DNA of 64,000 bases from CACIIZ01 sp045565285 (lineage in GTDB: Bacteria > Pseudomonadota > Alphaproteobacteria > Rhodobacterales > Rhodobacteraceae), in NCBI GenBank assembly GCA_045565285.1, contig JBJLFR010000022.1:10038-74037 (forward strand). The letters run 5' to 3'. Both the position numbers and the translations under genes were made by a program. Positions 44,866-55,599 of the stretch are shown here, in pieces. The notes beneath the pieces were generated by a model that did no database searches, was not told the DNA's origin, and saw nothing but the letters and a program-made list of their open reading frames with translations. Positions within the stretch are counted from its first letter, which is position 1. Every line of letters begins with the position of its first letter.

Positions 44866-47220
44866 ATGAATAAAGATATACGTGAAATGAATTATGGTCC
44901 TTCTTTGGAGTCCTCCGAGTTAGCTCTTAAATGGCTATCTAAAAATAATAATAAATTTGGACACTTCATAAATGGAAAAATGACAACTCCAATGAATACT
45001 TTTGAAACTATAAATCCTGCTAACTCACATATACTGGCTAATATATCGGAAGGATCTCTTTCGGATGTTAATAGCGCTATAAACTCTGCTAAAGTAGCTT
45101 TTAAGAGCTGGAAAAATTTAAAACCATTTCAAAGATCAAAATATTTATATGCTTTAGCAAGACTAATTCAAAAAAATAGTAGGATTTTAGCAGTATTAGA
45201 AACTTTAGATAATGGTAAACCTATCAGAGAAACTAGAGATTTAGATATACCATTAGTAGTAAGACATTTTTATCACCATGCTGGTTGGGCTGAAATTTTG
45301 AAAGATAAATTTCCAAAAAAAGAGCCATTAGGTGTAATTGGGCAAATAATTCCATGGAATTTCCCATTACTGATGTTATCTTGGAAGATAGCTCCCGCAT
45401 TGGCTGCTGGAAATACAGTTGTATTAAAACCAGCTGAAACCACACCTCTTACCGCAATGTTTTTTGCAGAGCTTTGTATTGAAGCACAAATTCCACCTGG
45501 AGTGATTAATATAGTAAATGGCCATGGGGAAACAGGTTCATTTATTGTAAAAAATAAGCAAATTTCCAAAATTGCATTTACTGGTTCAACTGAAGTAGGG
45601 AGATTAATTAGGAAAGAAACTGCAGGAAAAGATAAAAAAATAAGTTTAGAGCTTGGTGGAAAATCAGCTTTTATAGTTTTTGAAGATGCAGATTTGGATA
45701 GCGCTATAGAGGGTGTTGTAGATTCAATTTGGTTTAATCAAGGAGAAGTTTGTTGTGCAGGTTCTAGATTACTTGTTCAAGAAGGAATTCAAAATAAATT
45801 CATTACTAAGCTCAAACGAAGAATGTCCAAATTAAGGTTAGGTAATCCCCTTGATAAATCTACAGACATTGGAGCAATTAATTCAGTTCAACAATTAAAA
45901 AAGATTAAATCTCTTGTAGCCAGTGCTTCAAAAGAAGGTGCCAATATTTATCAACCAAAAATTGAAATACCAAAAAAAGGATACTTTTACCCACCCACAT
46001 TATTAGAGAATACTCATCAATCTATGAATATATGCCAAACGGAAATTTTTGGTCCAGTACTTAGTGTTATACCTTTTAGAACTCCAAAAGAAGCAGTTTC
46101 AATTGCCAATAATTCTAGATATGGCCTATCATCAAGTATTTGGACTGAAAATATTAACCTTGGATTAGATATCGCCCCAAAAATAAAGGCAGGAGTAGTA
46201 TGGATTAATTCAACAAATCTATTTGATGCTTCAGTAGGTTTTGGTGGATATAGAGAGAGTGGTTTTGGTAGAGAAGGAGGAGAAGAAGGATTATTAGATT
46301 ATTTAAATGAATCTAGTAAACCAGCAATTTTTATTCAAAAACAGAAAAAAAATAAAAATAAAAAAATAGAAAAAAATAATCTAAAGAGTATTGATAGAAC
46401 CAGAAAATTATTTATTGGAGGTCTACAAAAAAGAAGTGATAGTGGCTATGATAAACAAATATATTCATCTAATAAACTAATTGGTCAAGTACCACTAGGA
46501 AATAGAAAAGATATTAGAGATGCAGTTGAATCTGCTAGCAATGAAAGCAAATGGAGGGGTATGTCTGCACATGCAAGAGCACAAGTGCTTTATTACGCAG
46601 CTGAAAATTTAGATTTAAGAAAAGATGAATTTGCACAAACTATTCAAACAATGACTGGAGAAAATGGAAAAGATGAGGTTGACCAAGCACTAGAAAATAT
46701 TTTTTATTTTGCTTCTTGGGCTGACAAATTTGAAGGGACAATTCATAATGTACCAATTAGAGGTGTTTCATTAGCAATGAAAGAGCCTTTAGGGGTAATC
46801 GCTATAGTATGTCCTGATAATAATCCTCTTTTATCATTTATACATCTAGTTTTTAGTGCTTTATGTATGGGTAATACTGTAGTTGTTGTTCCATCAGAGA
46901 AATATCCTCTTTGTGCTATCGATATGTATCAGATATTTGAAACATCTGATTTTCCACCTGGAGCCATAAATATAGTCACAGGAAATAGAGATGAGTTATC
47001 AGAAACATTATCTATGCATATGCAGGTTGACGGAATTTGGTATTTTGGATCTAAAGAAGGTTCAAAAAAAATTGAAGAAAACTCAATTTCTAATTTGAAA
47101 CAAACATGGGTTAATAATGGATTAAGTTATTCTTGGGTTAATTTACCAAAGGAAGTTAAAATGAAATCTCTTCAAAAATCTATACAGATAAAAAATATTT
47201 GGATACCTTATGGAGAGTGA
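44866..47220 (+). CDS. Two-domain aldehyde dehydrogenase, ALDH16-like
   Basis: A 784-residue protein. N-domain (to about 490) is a normal ALDH: IIPWNFPLLMLSWKIAPAL (NAD site), GSTEVGRLI, LELGGKSAFIVFEDAD with catalytic Glu, and the nucleophile region FNQGEVCCAGSRL. The C-domain (about 510-784) repeats the ALDH fold (LGVIAIVCPDNNPLLSFIHL) but lacks the catalytic Cys context, as in the pseudo-domain of ALDH16. Its 9-bp distance to deoC suggests acetaldehyde as substrate. Confidence 0.88.
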   Translation: MNKDIREMNYGPSLESSELALKWLSKNNNKFGHFINGKMTTPMNTFETINPANSHILANISEGSLSDVNSAINSAKVAFKSWKNLKPFQRSKYLYALARLIQKNSRILAVLETLDNGKPIRETRDLDIPLVVRHFYHHAGWAEILKDKFPKKEPLGVIGQIIPWNFPLLMLSWKIAPALAAGNTVVLKPAETTPLTAMFFAELCIEAQIPPGVINIVNGHGETGSFIVKNKQISKIAFTGSTEVGRLIRKETAGKDKKISLELGGKSAFIVFEDADLDSAIEGVVDSIWFNQGEVCCAGSRLLVQEGIQNKFITKLKRRMSKLRLGNPLDKSTDIGAINSVQQLKKIKSLVASASKEGANIYQPKIEIPKKGYFYPPTLLENTHQSMNICQTEIFGPVLSVIPFRTPKEAVSIANNSRYGLSSSIWTENINLGLDIAPKIKAGVVWINSTNLFDASVGFGGYRESGFGREGGEEGLLDYLNESSKPAIFIQKQKKNKNKKIEKNNLKSIDRTRKLFIGGLQKRSDSGYDKQIYSSNKLIGQVPLGNRKDIRDAVESASNESKWRGMSAHARAQVLYYAAENLDLRKDEFAQTIQTMTGENGKDEVDQALENIFYFASWADKFEGTIHNVPIRGVSLAMKEPLGVIAIVCPDNNPLLSFIHLVFSALCMGNTVVVVPSEKYPLCAIDMYQIFETSDFPPGAINIVTGNRDELSETLSMHMQVDGIWYFGSKEGSKKIEENSISNLKQTWVNNGLSYSWVNLPKEVKMKSLQKSIQIKNIWIPYGE

Positions 47221-47224
47221 ATCT

Positions 47225-49120
47225 TTAACTATTTTTTGGATAGTCTAAATCAATTAAGGCTTTTTTTATTTCCTCTAAAATTGAAGGATCATCTATTGTA
47301 GCTGGAACTTTAAATTCTTCACCATTTGCAATTTTAAGCATTGTGCCTCTAAGAATCTTTCCAGACCTTGTTTTAGGAAGACTTTCTATAATTACAGCCA
47401 TTTTAAAACTTGCTACCGGACCAATTTTGTCTCTCACCAGTGATATGGATTCTGAAATTATTTCCTCATGATTTCTATTTACACCTGAATTGAGACAAAT
47501 AAACCCTAGTGGTAATTGCCCTTTAAGATCGTCATTAACACCAATTACAGCACATTCAGCTATATCAGGATGTTCTGAAAGAATCTCTTCCATAGCTCCA
47601 GTTGATAATCTATGACCAGCAGTATTTATAACATCATCTGTACGTGCCATTATTGAAATGAAACCTTCATTATCAATAAAACCTGCATCACCAGTATCAT
47701 AATAACCTGGGAATCTTGATAAATAAGATTGTTTAAACCTGTCATCTGCATTCCACAGAGTTGGCAAAGTTCCTGGAGGAAGAGGCAATTTCACAACTAT
47801 TGATCCTAACTCATTAGTTCCAGAAGTTTTACTATCTTCATCTAATACCTTTACATCATAACCAGGCATAGCTAAACCAGCTGTTCCAATTTTTACTGGT
47901 GGGGAATTTAAACCTTGAGGGCACCCAACCATAGGAAAGCCAGTTTCTGTTTGCCACCAGTGATCAATTACTGGGACTTTAAGTTTATTTAAAGCCCAAT
48001 TTATAGTATCAGAATCTGCTCTTTCACCAGCTAAAAATAAAGTTTTTAGTGAACTGGTATCGTATTTTTTTATAAATTTACCTGCAGGATCACTACGCTT
48101 TATCGCTCTAAACGCAGTTGGAGCAGTAAATAGTATATCTACATTATATTCTTCAATTATTCTCCAAAAAGTTCCAGAATCTGGTGTTCCAACTGGTTTT
48201 CCTTCAAATAAAATTGTAGTGTTTCCAGCAAACAGCGGTGCATAAACTATGTAAGAGTGTCCTACCACCCAACCAACATCAGAAGCTGCCCAAAATACAT
48301 CATCTTCATTAGCTCCATAGAAATTTTTCATAGTCCACATTAAACTAACTAAATGTCCTGCTGTTGGTCTTACCACACCTTTTGGCTGCCCTGTTGTACC
48401 TGAAGTGTATAAAATATATAAAGGGTCATTTCCCAAAACTGGCATACATGGGCATTCAGATGATGATTTTTGAAACTCATACCAATCATAATCTCGATCA
48501 GAAACTAAAGGGGCTTGAAGCTCGTCTCTTTGGAAGATAACACAAAAATTGGGATCATGTTCTGCTTGTTCTATAGCTGTATCAAGTAGAGGTTTATAAG
48601 GAATAATACTACTTGGCTCTATGCCACAGGATCCAGCAATAATAGCTTTAGGTTTAGCATCATCTATTCTAACGGCTAACTCATTTGCAGCAAAACCTCC
48701 AAAAACTACTGAATGAATAGCTCCTATTCTTGAACAAGCAAGCATTGATACTATAGCTTCTGGTATCATTGGCATATAAATGATTATTCTATCACCTTTT
48801 GTGATACCAGCGTTACTCATTGCATGGGCAAATTTAGTTACTCTCTGGAGTAATTGACTGTAAGTGATTTTTTCTTTCACTCCTCTGATCGCACTATCAT
48901 ATATAATTGCAGTTTTGTCACCTTTTCCTTTTATCACATGACGATCAATAGCGTTGAAGCATGTATTTACTAAACTATCAGGAAACCACTTATAAAATGG
49001 TTTATTGGAAGAATCTAAAGCAAAACTTGGAAATTTTATCCAATCTATATTTTGTGCAGCATTAATCCAGAATTTCTCAGGATCATTTTTCCATTCATTA
49101 TATAAATCCTTATATCTCAT
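47225..49120 (-). CDS. prpE: Propionyl-CoA synthetase (acetyl-CoA synthetase family)
   Basis: A 631-residue AMP-forming synthetase. Motifs: ILYTSGTTGQPKGVVRP, DHWWQTETGFP, TAGHRLSTGAMEE and the acyl-acetylated Lys region PKTRSGKILRGTM. The N-terminus FALDSSNKPFYKWFPDS is more like PrpE than Acs (no FNWKEVYDE-like segment). It starts the propionate path, which continues in PCC and MCM encoded downstream on the same strand. It is convergent with the ALDH gene by 4 bp. Confidence 0.88.
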   Translation of the reverse strand: MRYKDLYNEWKNDPEKFWINAAQNIDWIKFPSFALDSSNKPFYKWFPDSLVNTCFNAIDRHVIKGKGDKTAIIYDSAIRGVKEKITYSQLLQRVTKFAHAMSNAGITKGDRIIIYMPMIPEAIVSMLACSRIGAIHSVVFGGFAANELAVRIDDAKPKAIIAGSCGIEPSSIIPYKPLLDTAIEQAEHDPNFCVIFQRDELQAPLVSDRDYDWYEFQKSSSECPCMPVLGNDPLYILYTSGTTGQPKGVVRPTAGHLVSLMWTMKNFYGANEDDVFWAASDVGWVVGHSYIVYAPLFAGNTTILFEGKPVGTPDSGTFWRIIEEYNVDILFTAPTAFRAIKRSDPAGKFIKKYDTSSLKTLFLAGERADSDTINWALNKLKVPVIDHWWQTETGFPMVGCPQGLNSPPVKIGTAGLAMPGYDVKVLDEDSKTSGTNELGSIVVKLPLPPGTLPTLWNADDRFKQSYLSRFPGYYDTGDAGFIDNEGFISIMARTDDVINTAGHRLSTGAMEEILSEHPDIAECAVIGVNDDLKGQLPLGFICLNSGVNRNHEEIISESISLVRDKIGPVASFKMAVIIESLPKTRSGKILRGTMLKIANGEEFKVPATIDDPSILEEIKKALIDLDYPKNS

Positions 49121-49131
49121 ATAAAGTACGG

Positions 49132-51408
49132 CTAACTATATGTTTGAACAGGTGTGCCTGCTAAAGCAGCTATATTAAGCAATCCTCTTGCAGTAATTGA
49201 AGAGGTTACAATATGAGCTTTATTACCCATCCCCATAAGAATAGGGCCTACTTCAAGACCATTAGCACACATTTTTAAGATATTCCTGACACCGCTAGCA
49301 GCATCAGTATTAGCAAAAACCAAAGCATTTGCAGCACCCTCTAATCGGCTATTAGGCATTATTCTTGATCTTAGTTCAGGGTCAAGAGCTGCATCAGAAT
49401 GCATTTCTCCTTCGTATAAAAAATCACATTTACTCTCATCCAAAATTCTAAGAGCCTCTCGCATATTTCGACCTGATTCACTATCCAAATTACCAAATTG
49501 TGAGTGAGAACATAGTGCTATCTTAGGTTCAATACCAAAACGTCTAGCATGCCTTGCTGTTGCAATTACTGTTTGAGAAATTTGATCAGGTGACGGAATA
49601 GCGTTAACCTGAGTATCTGCTATTAGTAAAGGACCATTTTCTAAAATCATAAGTGAAAGGGCTCCTATCGCATTTAATCCACTATTTTCAAGAACCTCCT
49701 TTATGTATTTTAGATGCCACAAGTATTGTCCAAATGTTCCACAAATCATACTATCAGCTTCTTTTCTGTAGACCATTATCGCAGCAATAGCTGTACTATT
49801 AGTTCTCATTATAGCTTTTGAAAGCGCTGGAGTAACACCCCTCCTTTCCATAATTTTATGATAGGTTTCCCAATATTCTCTAAAGCGAGGATCACTCTCA
49901 GGATTAACTAATTCAAAGTCTTTATTAATTCTTAATGGAAGACCACATTTTTCTATTCTGCTCATTACTACTTCTGGCCTACCAATTAATATTGGGCTAT
50001 CACCAGTTTCCTCAATCATAGAAAATGAAGCTCTTAACACACGCTCATCTTCTCCTTCTGCAAAAACAATCTTTCTACTTGCAGATCTAGCAGCCTCAAA
50101 TACTGGACGCATTAATAATGAAGATTTATAAGCTGAATTCTCCAATTTTTTTATATATTCTGATATTGAACCAATTTTTTTAGTAGCTACACCAGATTTG
50201 ATTGCAGCCTCCGCTACTGCAGAAGCAACAATAGGTAGTAATCTTGGGTCAAAAGGTTTTGGAATAACATAATTTGGTCCAAATTTCATATCTTCACCTT
50301 GATAAGCAGCTGCTGCTTCTGCTGAAGAGTGTTCTCTAGCTAATTTTGCTATTGCTTCAACACATGCTATTTTCATTTCTTCATTTATTTCTGTAGCTGC
50401 AACATCAAGTGCACCTCTAAAGATGAAAGGAAAACACAAAACATTATTTACTTGATTAGAATAATCAGATCGACCTGTAGCAACAATTGCATTAGGAAAA
50501 ACCTCATATACAATTTCTGGCATAATTTCAGGTATAGGATTAGCAAGTGCAAAAATAATTGGAAGCTTATTCATTTTTTTTAACATTTTTTTTGATAGTG
50601 TATTTGGACCTGATAATCCTAGAAAGAAATCTGCTCCCTCAATTACATTTTCTAATAATTTACTTTCAGATTTTTGTGCAAAAAAAGCCTTATGTATATT
50701 TTTTTCTTTACGATTTTCTGTTACTAATCCAGACCTATCACAAAGCCAAATATTTTTCTTTTTACATCCCAAGCTAATTAACATCTCTAAGCACGCAATA
50801 CCAGCTGCACCGCCACCTGTACATACAACTTTTATTTCTGAAATTTTTTTATTAACTAGTCTAAGTGAATTTACTAATGCAGCACCAACAACAATCGCTG
50901 TTCCATGTTGATCATCATGAAAAACAGGAATACTCATCTTATTTTTACAAATCTTTTCAACAATAAAACAGTCAGGAGCTTTTATATCCTCAAGATTGAT
51001 TGCTCCAAAAGTAGGCTCTAAAGAAACAACAATTTCAGCTAATTTATCTGGATTTTCTTCATTAATTTCTATATCAAAACAATCAATACCAGCAAATTTT
51101 TTAAATAATACAGCCTTACCTTCCATAACTGGTTTAGAAGCTAAAGCTCCAATATTTCCTAAGCCTAAAACAGCAGTCCCATTAGAAATAACTGCTACCA
51201 AATTAGCTTTAGAAGTATAGTTACCTGATTTTTCAAAATCATTTTTAATTTCTATACAAGCTTCAGCAACTCCAGGGGAATAAGCTTTAGCTAAATCACT
51301 CTGATTGGCTAGAGGTTTAGTAGCTCTAATTTCTAATTTTCCAGGCTTTGGAAATTCATGAAAATCTAATGCTGCTTTTCTTGCTGTTTCATTTTTAATT
51401 TTACTCAT
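49132..51408 (-). CDS. maeB: NADP-dependent malic enzyme with phosphotransacetylase-like domain
   Basis: About 758 residues: malic-enzyme domain (AYSPGVAEACIEI, NGTAVLGLGNIGALASKPVMEGK, HDDQHGTAIVVGAAL, then a GGGAAGIACLEM Rossmann motif), then a C-terminal PTA-like regulatory domain from about 430. Decarboxylates malate to pyruvate. ATG 51408 is preferred to the TTG seven codons up, because of an AGAAAG element. It lies between prpE and mcm; all transcribed as one line. Confidence 0.92.
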   Translation of the reverse strand: MSKIKNETARKAALDFHEFPKPGKLEIRATKPLANQSDLAKAYSPGVAEACIEIKNDFEKSGNYTSKANLVAVISNGTAVLGLGNIGALASKPVMEGKAVLFKKFAGIDCFDIEINEENPDKLAEIVVSLEPTFGAINLEDIKAPDCFIVEKICKNKMSIPVFHDDQHGTAIVVGAALVNSLRLVNKKISEIKVVCTGGGAAGIACLEMLISLGCKKKNIWLCDRSGLVTENRKEKNIHKAFFAQKSESKLLENVIEGADFFLGLSGPNTLSKKMLKKMNKLPIIFALANPIPEIMPEIVYEVFPNAIVATGRSDYSNQVNNVLCFPFIFRGALDVAATEINEEMKIACVEAIAKLAREHSSAEAAAAYQGEDMKFGPNYVIPKPFDPRLLPIVASAVAEAAIKSGVATKKIGSISEYIKKLENSAYKSSLLMRPVFEAARSASRKIVFAEGEDERVLRASFSMIEETGDSPILIGRPEVVMSRIEKCGLPLRINKDFELVNPESDPRFREYWETYHKIMERRGVTPALSKAIMRTNSTAIAAIMVYRKEADSMICGTFGQYLWHLKYIKEVLENSGLNAIGALSLMILENGPLLIADTQVNAIPSPDQISQTVIATARHARRFGIEPKIALCSHSQFGNLDSESGRNMREALRILDESKCDFLYEGEMHSDAALDPELRSRIMPNSRLEGAANALVFANTDAASGVRNILKMCANGLEVGPILMGMGNKAHIVTSSITARGLLNIAALAGTPVQTYS

Positions 51409-51453
51409 TTTTAAACTTTCTAACCACAAAATAATTATTTTAAACTAAAAAAA

Positions 51454-53583
51454 TTAATTCCCTAAAAGAATATCCATTAAATTATTTGCAGCATCTAAAA
51501 TGTTTGTACCAGGACCAAAAATAGCTCTAACTCCAGTTTCTGAAAGAAACTTATAGTCTTCTTTTGGAATCACTCCTCCACAAACAACTATTATTTCTTC
51601 CCCATTTATCTTTTTTAATTGATTGATCAAAATAGGTACTAAAGTTTTATGAGCAGCTGCTTGTGATGAAATTCCAATAATATGAACATCATTATCAACA
51701 GCATCTTGAGCAGCTTCCTCTGGTGTTTGAAATAAGGGGCCTACGTCTACATCAAACCCAATATCTGCAAATGCAGTTGCTATAACTTTAGCACCTCTAT
51801 CGTGCCCATCTTGGCCCATTTTAATAACTAATATCCTTGGCCTCCTACCTTCTTTTTTTTCAAAAAGATCAACTTTTTTATGAATTTTCAAAAAATCCTC
51901 ATCATTTTCATAAGCATTTTTGTATACTCCAGATAATGTTTTATTATTGGCTTTATATCTACCAAAAACATTTTCTAAACATGACGAAATTTCACCAAGG
52001 GTAGCTCTATGTCTGGCAGCTTCTATCGCAAATTCTAATATATTGCCTGATCTATTACTACATACATTCTCAAGATCTTTTAATTTTTTTTGACAAACTT
52101 TATTATCTCTAGCCCCCCTAATTTGATTTAGTCTATTAATTTGATTTTTTCTGACAGATATGTTGTCTACATCTAGTATGTCAACATTTTCCTGCTTTTT
52201 TGGTTTATATTTATTGACACCTACTATTACCTCCAAACCTTGATCTATAGCAGCTTGTTTTTTAGCAGCTGACTCTTCAATTCTAGATTTAGGTAAACCA
52301 GCTGATACAGCTTCCGTCATTCCACCTAAATTTTCAATTTCTTGTATCAATTCCCAAGCTTTCTCTGTTAATTGGTGAGTTAAACTTTCCACATAATAAC
52401 TTCCAGCTAAAGGGTCAATTACTTTAGTTATTCCTAATTCTTCTTGCATGATAAGCTGAGTATTTCTAGCTATTCTAGATGAAAATTCTGTAGGAAGTCC
52501 CATAGCTTCATCAAAGGCATTAGTGTGTAAACTCTGTGTTCCACCGAGTGTAGCAGCTAATGCTTCATAAGAAGTTCTAACAATATTATTATAGGGATCT
52601 TCTTCCTGCAAACTTACACCTGATGTTTGGCAATGTACCCTTAATAAGGACGAACTAGTTTTTTTGGGATTAAATTCTTTCATAATCCTTGACCACAATA
52701 TTCTGGCAGCTCTTAATTTTGCAACTTCCATAAAAAAATTCATACCTATTGCAAAGAAAAATGATAGGCGTCCAGCAAAAGCATCTATATCCAGACCCTT
52801 AAAGAGTGCAGCTTTTACATACTCCTTTCCATCTGCTAAGGTAAAGGCTAACTCTTGCACTAGATTTGCACCAGCTTCATGCATATGATAACCAGAAATT
52901 GAAATTGAATTAAATTTTGGCATTTCAATACTTGTATATTGAATTATATCCGAAACTATTCTCATAGATGGCTCTGGAGGATATATGTAAGTATTTCTTA
53001 CCATAAATTCTTTAAGAATATCATTCTGAATTGTTCCAGTTAAACTTGATTTTGCAACTCCTTGTTCTTCAGCAGCCACTATGAAGTTAGCCATTATTGG
53101 AATTACAGCACCATTCATTGTCATTGAAACGGACATTTTATCTAGTGGTATTTTAGAGAATAAAATTTTCATATCCTCTACGCTGTCAATTGCAACACCT
53201 GCCTTTCCAACATCGCCTAGCACTCTTGGATGATCACTATCATATCCCCTATGTGTCGGTAGGTCAAAAGCTACAGAAATTCCTTTCTGTCCAGCTTTTA
53301 AATTTTTCCTATAAAATTTATTACTTTCTTCAGCTGTTGAAAACCCTGCATACTGCCTTACAGTCCAAGGTTTTCCAAGATACATTGTTGCTCTTGCTCC
53401 TCTACTATAACTATCTAAACCTGGCAGTTCATTTAAATGCTTTAAATTTTTTAAATCATTTTTAGTATAAAGAGGTTTTATACTTATACCTTCTGGTGTC
53501 GCACAGCTTAAAGAATCAATAGTTTTTTCTCCTAATTCTTTATTAGCTAGCAATTTCCATTTATTAATTTGATCTTTGTTCAC
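51454..53583 (-). CDS. mcm: Methylmalonyl-CoA mutase, single-chain
   Basis: A 709-residue adenosylcobalamin enzyme. Catalytic domain: TMYLGKPWTVRQYAGFSTAEESN, LPTHRGYDSDH, SMTMNGAVIPIMA, LRVHCQTSGVSLQEEDPYNN; C-terminal B12 domain: MGQDGHDRGAKVIATAF with the His that binds cobalt. Catalyses methylmalonyl-CoA to succinyl-CoA. Overlaps pccA by 4 nt (53580-53583). No epimerase gene is visible in this cluster. Confidence 0.95.
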   Translation of the reverse strand: MNKDQINKWKLLANKELGEKTIDSLSCATPEGISIKPLYTKNDLKNLKHLNELPGLDSYSRGARATMYLGKPWTVRQYAGFSTAEESNKFYRKNLKAGQKGISVAFDLPTHRGYDSDHPRVLGDVGKAGVAIDSVEDMKILFSKIPLDKMSVSMTMNGAVIPIMANFIVAAEEQGVAKSSLTGTIQNDILKEFMVRNTYIYPPEPSMRIVSDIIQYTSIEMPKFNSISISGYHMHEAGANLVQELAFTLADGKEYVKAALFKGLDIDAFAGRLSFFFAIGMNFFMEVAKLRAARILWSRIMKEFNPKKTSSSLLRVHCQTSGVSLQEEDPYNNIVRTSYEALAATLGGTQSLHTNAFDEAMGLPTEFSSRIARNTQLIMQEELGITKVIDPLAGSYYVESLTHQLTEKAWELIQEIENLGGMTEAVSAGLPKSRIEESAAKKQAAIDQGLEVIVGVNKYKPKKQENVDILDVDNISVRKNQINRLNQIRGARDNKVCQKKLKDLENVCSNRSGNILEFAIEAARHRATLGEISSCLENVFGRYKANNKTLSGVYKNAYENDEDFLKIHKKVDLFEKKEGRRPRILVIKMGQDGHDRGAKVIATAFADIGFDVDVGPLFQTPEEAAQDAVDNDVHIIGISSQAAAHKTLVPILINQLKKINGEEIIVVCGGVIPKEDYKFLSETGVRAIFGPGTNILDAANNLMDILLGN

Positions 53584-55580
53584 TCAAACTCCAATATCGT
53601 GTCACCATCTGACATTATATCGCCCAATTTAAAGTTTATAGACTTAATAATACCACTTCTCTCAGAGTAAATAACATTTTCCATTTTCATTGCTTGTATT
53701 GAACAAAGTCTTTGTCCTATATCAATTAATTCACCAATATTAACATCAACAGAGACCAATAATCCAGGCATTGGTGATATTATTTCTTTTGTACTATTAA
53801 CACTACTTTTTCTAGGGACTATTGTAAAATGAGAAGATAAAAAGTCAGGAAAGATTTTTATCTCCCCTTCAAATCCATTCCACTTTACAAAAAAACCATC
53901 AGTTATCTTTTTGCACCAAAAGTATAAATTTTCTGAATTTACTTTTAATTTAATGGGTTCAGCAAACGAAAATTTTAAAATTTTAATGTTGAAAATTGTA
54001 TTACCTTTTCCAGAAATCTCATGATTCCCATTCTTAAAATTCCAAAATAAGTGAAATTGATTTAGTCCAGCATCTACTAAAAAATCACTTTCATTTATTT
54101 CATTTTCTATATTTTTTTCCCCCTCAGCATGAGTTAAAATTTCATAATTTTTATAAAGAGCAAGAACTGAAGCTGATAATTTACATAATTCGTTTTCATT
54201 TAACTGATAGTTTTGATAGCCATTAGGAAACTCTTTTTCTAAAAAATTTGTAGAAACTCCCCCCCTTTGAAAACTTTTATTCATCAAAATAACAGACAAA
54301 AAATTTAAATTATTTTTTATCCCTTCAATATAAAACTTATTAATTGCATTACTTAATAAATCTATTGATTTATCTCTGTTTTCACTCCAAGCGCAAAGTT
54401 TAGAGATCATTGGGTCATAATGTAATGAAATAATGCTACCTTCAAAAACTCCTGTATCATTCCTAATAATCTCTGATTTTAATGATGTTTGTTCTGGTGA
54501 ATTATATTTTATCAACCTACCAGCTGATGGCATAAAATTTTTTGTTGGATCTTCCGCATAAACTCTTGTCTCTATAGCAGAACCCTTAAAAGATATTTCG
54601 CTTTGTTTAATATTCAGCTTTTCTTTTGAAGCTATTCTTATCATCATTTCAACAAGGTCAATCCCAGTAACTAATTCTGTAACAGGGTGTTCCACTTGAA
54701 GACGTGTATTCATCTCTAAAAAATAAAAATCTTTATTTTTGTCTACTATAAATTCAACAGTACCCGCTGAGAAATAGTTAACTGATTTGGCTAAAGCAAT
54801 AGCCTGATTAGCCATTAAATCTCTTATCTTTGTATTTATGAAAGGACTAGGACTTTCTTCAATTATTTTTTGATTACGCCTCTGAATAGAGCAATCTCTT
54901 TCACCTAAATGTAGATAATTTCCATATTGATCACCAATTATTTGAATTTCAATATGCCGTGGTTCTTCAATAAATTTTTCAATAAATACTCTTGAATCAC
55001 CAAAACTTGTTTCAGCTTCATTTTTTGCGGAGTTTAATTTATCACTGAGTTCTTTTTCTTCATAAACAATCCTCATCCCTTTACCGCCACCGCCAGCTGA
55101 AGCTTTTATCATTAAAGGAAATCCAATTTTTTTTGCAGCATTAATAGCATCTTCAAAACTTTTTATTTCATCTTGTAATCCTGGGATTGTAGATACATTG
55201 GTGTCTCTAGCATGTTTTTTTGAAATTATTTTGTCACCCATAATTTCTATTGCTTTATATGGAGGACCAATAAATTTAATACCTGTATCTTCAACTAATT
55301 TTGCAAAGTTAGAATTTTCAGACAGAAACCCATAGCCAGGATGTATTGCTTCAATTTTATTTTTTTGAGCAATACTAATTATTTGCTCACTATCTAAATA
55401 TTCCTTTTTTTCATTATTATTAGGTTTCAAAAAAAAAGCTTGATCAGCTAATTTTACGGCTAAAGAACCTTCATCTTCAGTAGAATAAACTACATAACTT
55501 GTTATTCCAAGCTTCTTTGCAGTACTAATAATTCTACAAGCTATTTCACCTCGATTAGCAATTAATATACTTTTTATCAT
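53580..55580 (-). CDS. pccA: Propionyl-CoA carboxylase alpha subunit (biotin carboxylase + BCCP)
   Basis: A 666-residue protein: biotin carboxylase domain (ILIANRGEIACRII, KASAGGGGKGMRIV, EMNTRLQVEHPVTE), a middle BT-like region, and the C-terminal biotinyl domain with CSIQAMKMENVI (biotinyl-Lys). Carboxylates biotin for PccB. Separated from pccB by a small unknown gene, unlike direct neighbours in many genomes. Confidence 0.94.
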   Translation of the reverse strand: MIKSILIANRGEIACRIISTAKKLGITSYVVYSTEDEGSLAVKLADQAFFLKPNNNEKKEYLDSEQIISIAQKNKIEAIHPGYGFLSENSNFAKLVEDTGIKFIGPPYKAIEIMGDKIISKKHARDTNVSTIPGLQDEIKSFEDAINAAKKIGFPLMIKASAGGGGKGMRIVYEEKELSDKLNSAKNEAETSFGDSRVFIEKFIEEPRHIEIQIIGDQYGNYLHLGERDCSIQRRNQKIIEESPSPFINTKIRDLMANQAIALAKSVNYFSAGTVEFIVDKNKDFYFLEMNTRLQVEHPVTELVTGIDLVEMMIRIASKEKLNIKQSEISFKGSAIETRVYAEDPTKNFMPSAGRLIKYNSPEQTSLKSEIIRNDTGVFEGSIISLHYDPMISKLCAWSENRDKSIDLLSNAINKFYIEGIKNNLNFLSVILMNKSFQRGGVSTNFLEKEFPNGYQNYQLNENELCKLSASVLALYKNYEILTHAEGEKNIENEINESDFLVDAGLNQFHLFWNFKNGNHEISGKGNTIFNIKILKFSFAEPIKLKVNSENLYFWCKKITDGFFVKWNGFEGEIKIFPDFLSSHFTIVPRKSSVNSTKEIISPMPGLLVSVDVNIGELIDIGQRLCSIQAMKMENVIYSERSGIIKSINFKLGDIMSDGDTILEFE

Positions 55581-55599
55581 TAACTTATAAATTTTTAAA

